In this document: piece after piece, positions 5,648 through 5,984 of the stretch
Numbering within the stretch: position 1 is the first letter of the stretch
Layout of the letters: each line of letters opens with the position of its first letter
NCBI GenBank assembly: GCA_028694565.1
Contig: JAQVKR010000180.1
Coordinates: forward strand, 1 to 5,984
DNA length: 5,984 nucleotides
Origin: Gammaproteobacteria bacterium
GTDB taxonomy: Bacteria > Pseudomonadota > Gammaproteobacteria > DSM-26407
Direction: 5' to 3'
Notes under the pieces: generated by a model
What the model was told of the DNA's origin: nothing
What the model saw: the letters and a program-made list of their open reading frames with translations, nothing else
Database searches by the model: none
Made by a program: the position numbers and the translations under genes

Positions 5648-5654
5648 CTATCCC
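5606..5654. repeat. Tandem degenerate heptamer array, TTNNCCC
   Basis: Consecutive units on the plus strand are TTGACCT, TTGTCCC, TTATCCC and TTAACCC (5606-5633), then the shortened or lengthened TTCTCC (5634-5639), TTAATCCCC (5640-5648) and TATCCC (5649-5654). On the minus strand these read as GGG-N-N-AA units. Across 5611-5653 only 7 of 43 plus-strand bases are purines. The last units overlap the glcB stop codon (5650-5648) and its final codon. There is no hairpin, so it is not an ordinary terminator. Confidence 0.6.
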
Positions 5655-5984
5655 GCCTGATCCAATGACGCCTTGAGCACCTTGCGCCAGTGATGCAGGG
5701 TGGGCTCGGTGTAGCCGTTGGGCACCTCGCGGCCGAGGAAGATGAGATCGCGCGCGGCCTGGAAGGCGATGCCGTCGAACTCCGGGGCCATGGGGGTGTA
5801 GAGGGGATCGCCGGCATTCTGGGCGTCCACCACCGCGGCCATGCGGCGCAGGGTCTCAAGCACCTGGTCCTCGCTGACGATGCCGTGGTGGAGCCAGTTG
5901 GCCACGTGCTGACTGGAAATGCGCAGGGTGGCGCGGTCCTCCATCAGCCCCGTGTCGGTGATGTCCGGCACCTTGGAGCAGCCC
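5648..5984 (-). CDS. glcB: Malate synthase G, C-terminal fragment (runs off right edge)
   Basis: The last 111 codons of malate synthase G, which condenses glyoxylate with acetyl-CoA and water to malate and CoA in the cytoplasm (glyoxylate shunt and glycolate use). The fragment opens with GCSKVPDI and continues through [57 protein letters not shown] and [11 protein letters not shown], given here as separate pieces; these are hallmark MSG segments. From recalled E. coli numbering, the Cys encoded at 5980-5978 corresponds to Cys617 and the Asp at 5938-5936 to the catalytic base Asp631. The active-site end is therefore intact. The family is about 720-730 residues, so about 85% of the gene lies beyond the window. 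The GTG at 5971-5969 encodes an internal Val and is not a start. The stop is TAG at 5650-5648, embedded in the heptamer array. Confidence 0.96.
   Translation of the reverse strand, partial: GCSKVPDITDTGLMEDRATLRISSQHVANWLHHGIVSEDQVLETLRRMAAVVDAQNAGDPLYTPMAPEFDGIAFQAARDLIFLGREVPNGYTEPTLHHWRKVLKASLDQAG

Overview
The window reads as GC-rich chromosomal DNA from a free-living proteobacterium. A gammaproteobacterium, perhaps of the Chromatiales/Ectothiorhodospiraceae type, is my best guess. It rests on high third-position GC, a YajD-type HNH protein very close to the enterobacterial one, malate synthase G and a small c-type cytochrome. This is inference; no rRNA or other taxonomic marker is present. 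I see no tRNA, CRISPR array, insertion sequence or phage gene.

Layout. Positions 1-934 (minus strand) hold an unrecognised 254-residue soluble protein followed, after a strong GC hairpin, by the first 37 codons of a trypsin/V8-like serine protease that runs off the left edge. A gene-free stretch of about 380 bases (935-1318) separates this pair from a plus-strand run of six genes: a DinB-like putative metalloprotein (1319-1918), a DUF488/YeaO-like protein (1941-2324), a secreted C-terminal-haem cytochrome c (2369-2779), a 60-residue protein (2892-3074) overlapping by GTGA with an unrecognised 295-residue protein (3071-3958), and yajD (3991-4368). Facing them on the minus strand are an EamA/DMT-family ten-helix transporter (4447-5328, TTG start) and, after about 320 bases without a convincing gene, the last 111 codons of malate synthase G (glcB, 5648-5984).

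How the genes work together. Close spacing suggests partial cotranscription of the DinB and DUF488 genes, and tight translational coupling of the 60- and 295-residue genes. The six plus-strand genes otherwise look like a loose housekeeping/accessory cluster, not one pathway. glcB belongs to the glyoxylate/glycolate route and is not obviously linked to the transporter.

The least explained parts are the 254-residue protein paired with the protease, the 60/295-residue coupled pair, a tandem TTNNCCC heptamer array that starts inside the glcB stop, and an inverted repeat overlapping a promoter-like sequence upstream of the transporter. No complete new defence or mobile system can be demonstrated.
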